From NCBI GenBank assembly GCA_949118805.1, contig CASAUJ010000051.1:1-7247 (forward strand): a DNA stretch of 7,247 nucleotides, given 5' to 3'. Source of the DNA: an uncultured Clostridia bacterium (GTDB taxonomy: Bacteria; Bacillota; Clostridia; TANB77; CAG-508). Shown here one piece after another: positions 5,458 through 7,247 of the stretch (the first letter of the stretch is position 1; each line of letters starts with the position of its first letter). The notes beneath the pieces are model-generated. The model searched no databases, was not told the origin of the DNA, and was given only the letters and a program-made list of their open reading frames with translations. A program made the position numbers and the translations under genes.

Positions 5458-6456
5458 ATGTTTAAACCTGAAACAATTTATTTTGAAAAAGAAATAATTC
5501 ATTATCCATTAGGAAAAGAGTTACTCAAAAAATATAAAGACATTCCTAAATTAGAAATTGAAAATCATAATAACATTGAAGAAATGAGAAATAAATCCAA
5601 TAAGGATTTCCCATACATGAAAAAAAACTTAATTATTGGAACAAGAAAAACACATAAATTTGTTCCTAATAATAAGATATCTGATTTCTTGGTTCCTTAT
5701 ACTTCTTCTGGTTGTACAGCATCTTGTATGTATTGTTATCTTGTCTGTAATTACAATAAATGTGCTTATTTACGTTTATTTGTAAATCGAGAAGAGATGT
5801 TAGATAAAATAATAAGAACTGCTAATAAGTCAGAAAAAAAACTAGTATTTGAAATTGGAAGTAATAGTGACTTAATTTTAGAGAATACCATTACTGGTAA
5901 TTTAAAGTGGACAATTGAAAATTTTAAAAATGTAGAAAATGGCATTTTGACCTTACCTACTAAATTTGATATGGTAGAGGATATTTTACCTTTAGATCAT
6001 AAAGGAAAAGTTATTTTACGTGTAAGTGTAAATCCAAGTGAAATTATTCAGAAAGTAGAATTTGGAACCTCCTCTTTAAACAACAGAATTCAAGCTATTA
6101 ATCAATTGAGAGAAGCGGGATATGAAGTAGGTATTTTAATCGCACCAGTAATATTTCTTGACAATTGGAAAACTCTTTATTTAGAATTGATAAAAAAATT
6201 ACATTCTGAATTATCAGAAAAAGTAAAACAAGATGTATTTTTTGAAATCATTTTTATGACATACAGCTATGTACATGAAAAAATAAATGAAGAAGCTTTT
6301 CCCAATGCCATTTCTTTACTGGATAAGGAAAAAATGACTGGCAGAGGAAGAGGTAAATATTGGTATAGAAATCAGATTAGAGAAGAAGGAAAAAATTTTT
6401 TTCTTGCTAAAATGCATAAATTTTTTCCCAATAATATCATTAAATATATAGTATAA
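5458..6456 (+). CDS. splB: Spore photoproduct lyase SplB (radical SAM DNA repair enzyme)
   Basis: SplB reverts spore photoproduct (5-thyminyl-5,6-dihydrothymine), the main UV lesion of spore DNA, to two thymines using S-adenosylmethionine and a [4Fe-4S] cluster during germination. The 332-aa product compares with about 342 aa in Bacillus subtilis. The radical-SAM motif Cx3Cx2C is C86, C90, C93 in SGCTASCMYCYL, and Y92 and Y94 match the tyrosines implicated in radical transfer. Other family blocks are IGTRKTHKF (60-68), RVSVNP (188-193), FGTSSLNNRI (202-211) and YEVGILIAPV (222-231). The position matching the H-atom donor Cys141 of B. subtilis is Ser135 (FEIGSNSD against FEASCTSD, from memory). 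The only other cysteines are C97 and C102, just after the cluster motif. SplB is normally made in the forespore under sigma-G; I found no convincing sigma-G promoter. No splA-like gene precedes it. Confidence 0.94.
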   Translation: MFKPETIYFEKEIIHYPLGKELLKKYKDIPKLEIENHNNIEEMRNKSNKDFPYMKKNLIIGTRKTHKFVPNNKISDFLVPYTSSGCTASCMYCYLVCNYNKCAYLRLFVNREEMLDKIIRTANKSEKKLVFEIGSNSDLILENTITGNLKWTIENFKNVENGILTLPTKFDMVEDILPLDHKGKVILRVSVNPSEIIQKVEFGTSSLNNRIQAINQLREAGYEVGILIAPVIFLDNWKTLYLELIKKLHSELSEKVKQDVFFEIIFMTYSYVHEKINEEAFPNAISLLDKEKMTGRGRGKYWYRNQIREEGKNFFLAKMHKFFPNNIIKYIV

Positions 6457-6461
6457 TCCAA

Positions 6462-6476
6462 CCATACAAAGTATGG
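6462..6476. terminator. Short hairpin between convergent splB and hydrolase genes, possible weak terminator
   Basis: CCATAC (6462-6467) pairs with GTATGG (6471-6476) around AAA in the 21-base gap between two convergent stop codons. No proper U-tract follows on either strand, so terminator function is uncertain. Confidence 0.35.
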
Positions 6477-6477
6477 A

Positions 6478-7247
6478 CTAAGAATGTTTATTTAAAAATT
6501 GTAACAAAGTTTGATTAAAATTATCTTTTGCCTCATAAAAAGTTCCATGTCCTGCTTTTTCAAAAGGATATAAAACAGAATGATTGATTTTTCTATGCAT
6601 TATTTCTGCCATACCAAAAGGACATATTTTGTCTTCTCTTCCATGAAAAATACCTGTTGGTACATGAATATACTTTAAATCCTCTAATAGATTTTCATCT
6701 CTTAAAGTAATTAAAGAATTCATTTCTCCTAATCCAGAAGCTGTATTACTTAAATTTTGAAACCAGTCTATAAAAGGTTTTGACGGTTGTTTATAAAAGA
6801 AGATACTTCCAAAATATTCATTTAATTTAGGTCTATCATTACGTCCCATTTTTATTAAGTTATTCGTATCTTCTATCGATTGTCCATATGGATTGTCGTA
6901 AGATTTACAGTAAGAAGGAACAGCAGCATCCAATAAGCATAATTTTCTAACACCATATCCTTGGTACATTTTCATGTATCTTGTGACAATCGCCCCACCC
7001 ATTGAAAATCCTAATAAACTAAAGTCCCACAAATTCAAAGTATATATAACACTGTATAAATCTGTCGCAAATTGATTATATTGATAGCCTCTGCTTGTTA
7101 CATCTGAATTCCCAAATCCTCTTAAATCTATGGTGATGATTCTATAATTAGCATGTAAAAGAATGGGAAGTTGATATTCAAACATTTTGTGAGATAAAGG
7201 CCAACCATGAACTAATATAATTGTTTTTTCTCCATTTGGATTTAATT
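6478..7247 (-). CDS. Alpha/beta hydrolase, 5' end beyond the window
   Basis: This is a serine hydrolase of the alpha/beta fold, resembling the esterase/non-heme chloroperoxidase group. The frame is open to the right edge of the window, so the ATG at 7185 is internal. Reading on upstream (7186-7245) gives EKTIILVHGWPLSHK, the first strand and oxyanion loop (HGxPxS), essential to the fold. About 256 residues are present; the family is usually 260-290 aa, so only a short N-terminal piece is missing. Next come IDLRGFGNSD, the nucleophile elbow GFSMGG (Ser codon 7003-7005), the acid in HGREDKICP (Asp codon 6631-6633) and the catalytic His in KAGHGTFYEA (codon 6547-6549), a complete triad. A cap region lies around 6690-6900. 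No signal peptide is visible, so it is probably cytoplasmic. The substrate cannot be told from sequence. It converges on splB with 21 bases between stops. Confidence 0.9.
   Translation of the reverse strand, partial: LNPNGEKTIILVHGWPLSHKMFEYQLPILLHANYRIITIDLRGFGNSDVTSRGYQYNQFATDLYSVIYTLNLWDFSLLGFSMGGAIVTRYMKMYQGYGVRKLCLLDAAVPSYCKSYDNPYGQSIEDTNNLIKMGRNDRPKLNEYFGSIFFYKQPSKPFIDWFQNLSNTASGLGEMNSLITLRDENLLEDLKYIHVPTGIFHGREDKICPFGMAEIMHRKINHSVLYPFEKAGHGTFYEAKDNFNQTLLQFLNKHS

Noticed and set aside
1..7247. CRISPR array, insertion sequence, phage or defence system
   Set aside because: There are no regularly spaced repeats, no transposase, integrase or terminal inverted repeats, and no nuclease/methylase/toxin pair. 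The genes are ordinary chromosomal ones, apart from the Cys/His-repeat protein.

Overview
This window looks like a piece of chromosome from a low-GC, endospore-forming Firmicute, most likely class Clostridia. The evidence is AT-rich DNA (by eye roughly 22-30% GC in most genes), strong GGAGG-type ribosome sites, standard code, a sporulation sigma factor of the SigH/Spo0H family, and a spore photoproduct lyase (SplB). I cannot name the genus.

Layout. Positions 1-53 hold the 3' part of a tRNA-Thr(GGU) gene on the + strand. It converges on sigH (101-754, minus), and one perfect 15-bp hairpin with U-tracts on both sides ends both. Upstream of sigH is a textbook vegetative promoter (792-820). Next, between its own terminator (875-905) and promoter (2677-2705), lies an unrecognised 527-aa exported or membrane-anchored protein (971-2554, minus). 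It has a Ser/Thr/Glu-rich stalk and four degenerate repeats of about 70 aa built from CxxC knuckles with flanking His/Cys, and its base composition is clearly less AT-rich than its neighbours. Then come a membrane-anchored GH18-family glycosidase with an SH3-like domain (2774-4498, minus) and an AlkD-like DNA alkylation repair protein (4576-5259, minus). Divergent from the latter is splB (5458-6456, plus). Convergent with splB is the 3' part of an alpha/beta hydrolase (6478 to past 7247, minus).

How the genes fit together. SigH starts the sporulation programme, SplB repairs UV lesions in germinating spore DNA, AlkD-like proteins remove alkylated bases, and GH18+SH3 proteins of this kind usually act on cell-wall or spore peptidoglycan. 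The neighbourhood is therefore compatible with sporulation and genome or envelope maintenance, but most genes have their own promoter and terminator, so this is a set of single-gene units and not one operon.

The points most worth a second look are the Cys/His-repeat protein, with two matching TAACA/TGTTA inverted repeats at its promoter, and SplB, in which the position that carries the H-atom-donor cysteine of the Bacillus enzyme is a serine while two extra cysteines lie just after the radical-SAM motif. Three open frames (sigH, the AlkD-like gene, splB) have upstream in-frame ATGs that promoter or ribosome-site evidence rules out, and the last gene begins beyond the window. All intergenic stretches are under 300 bases.
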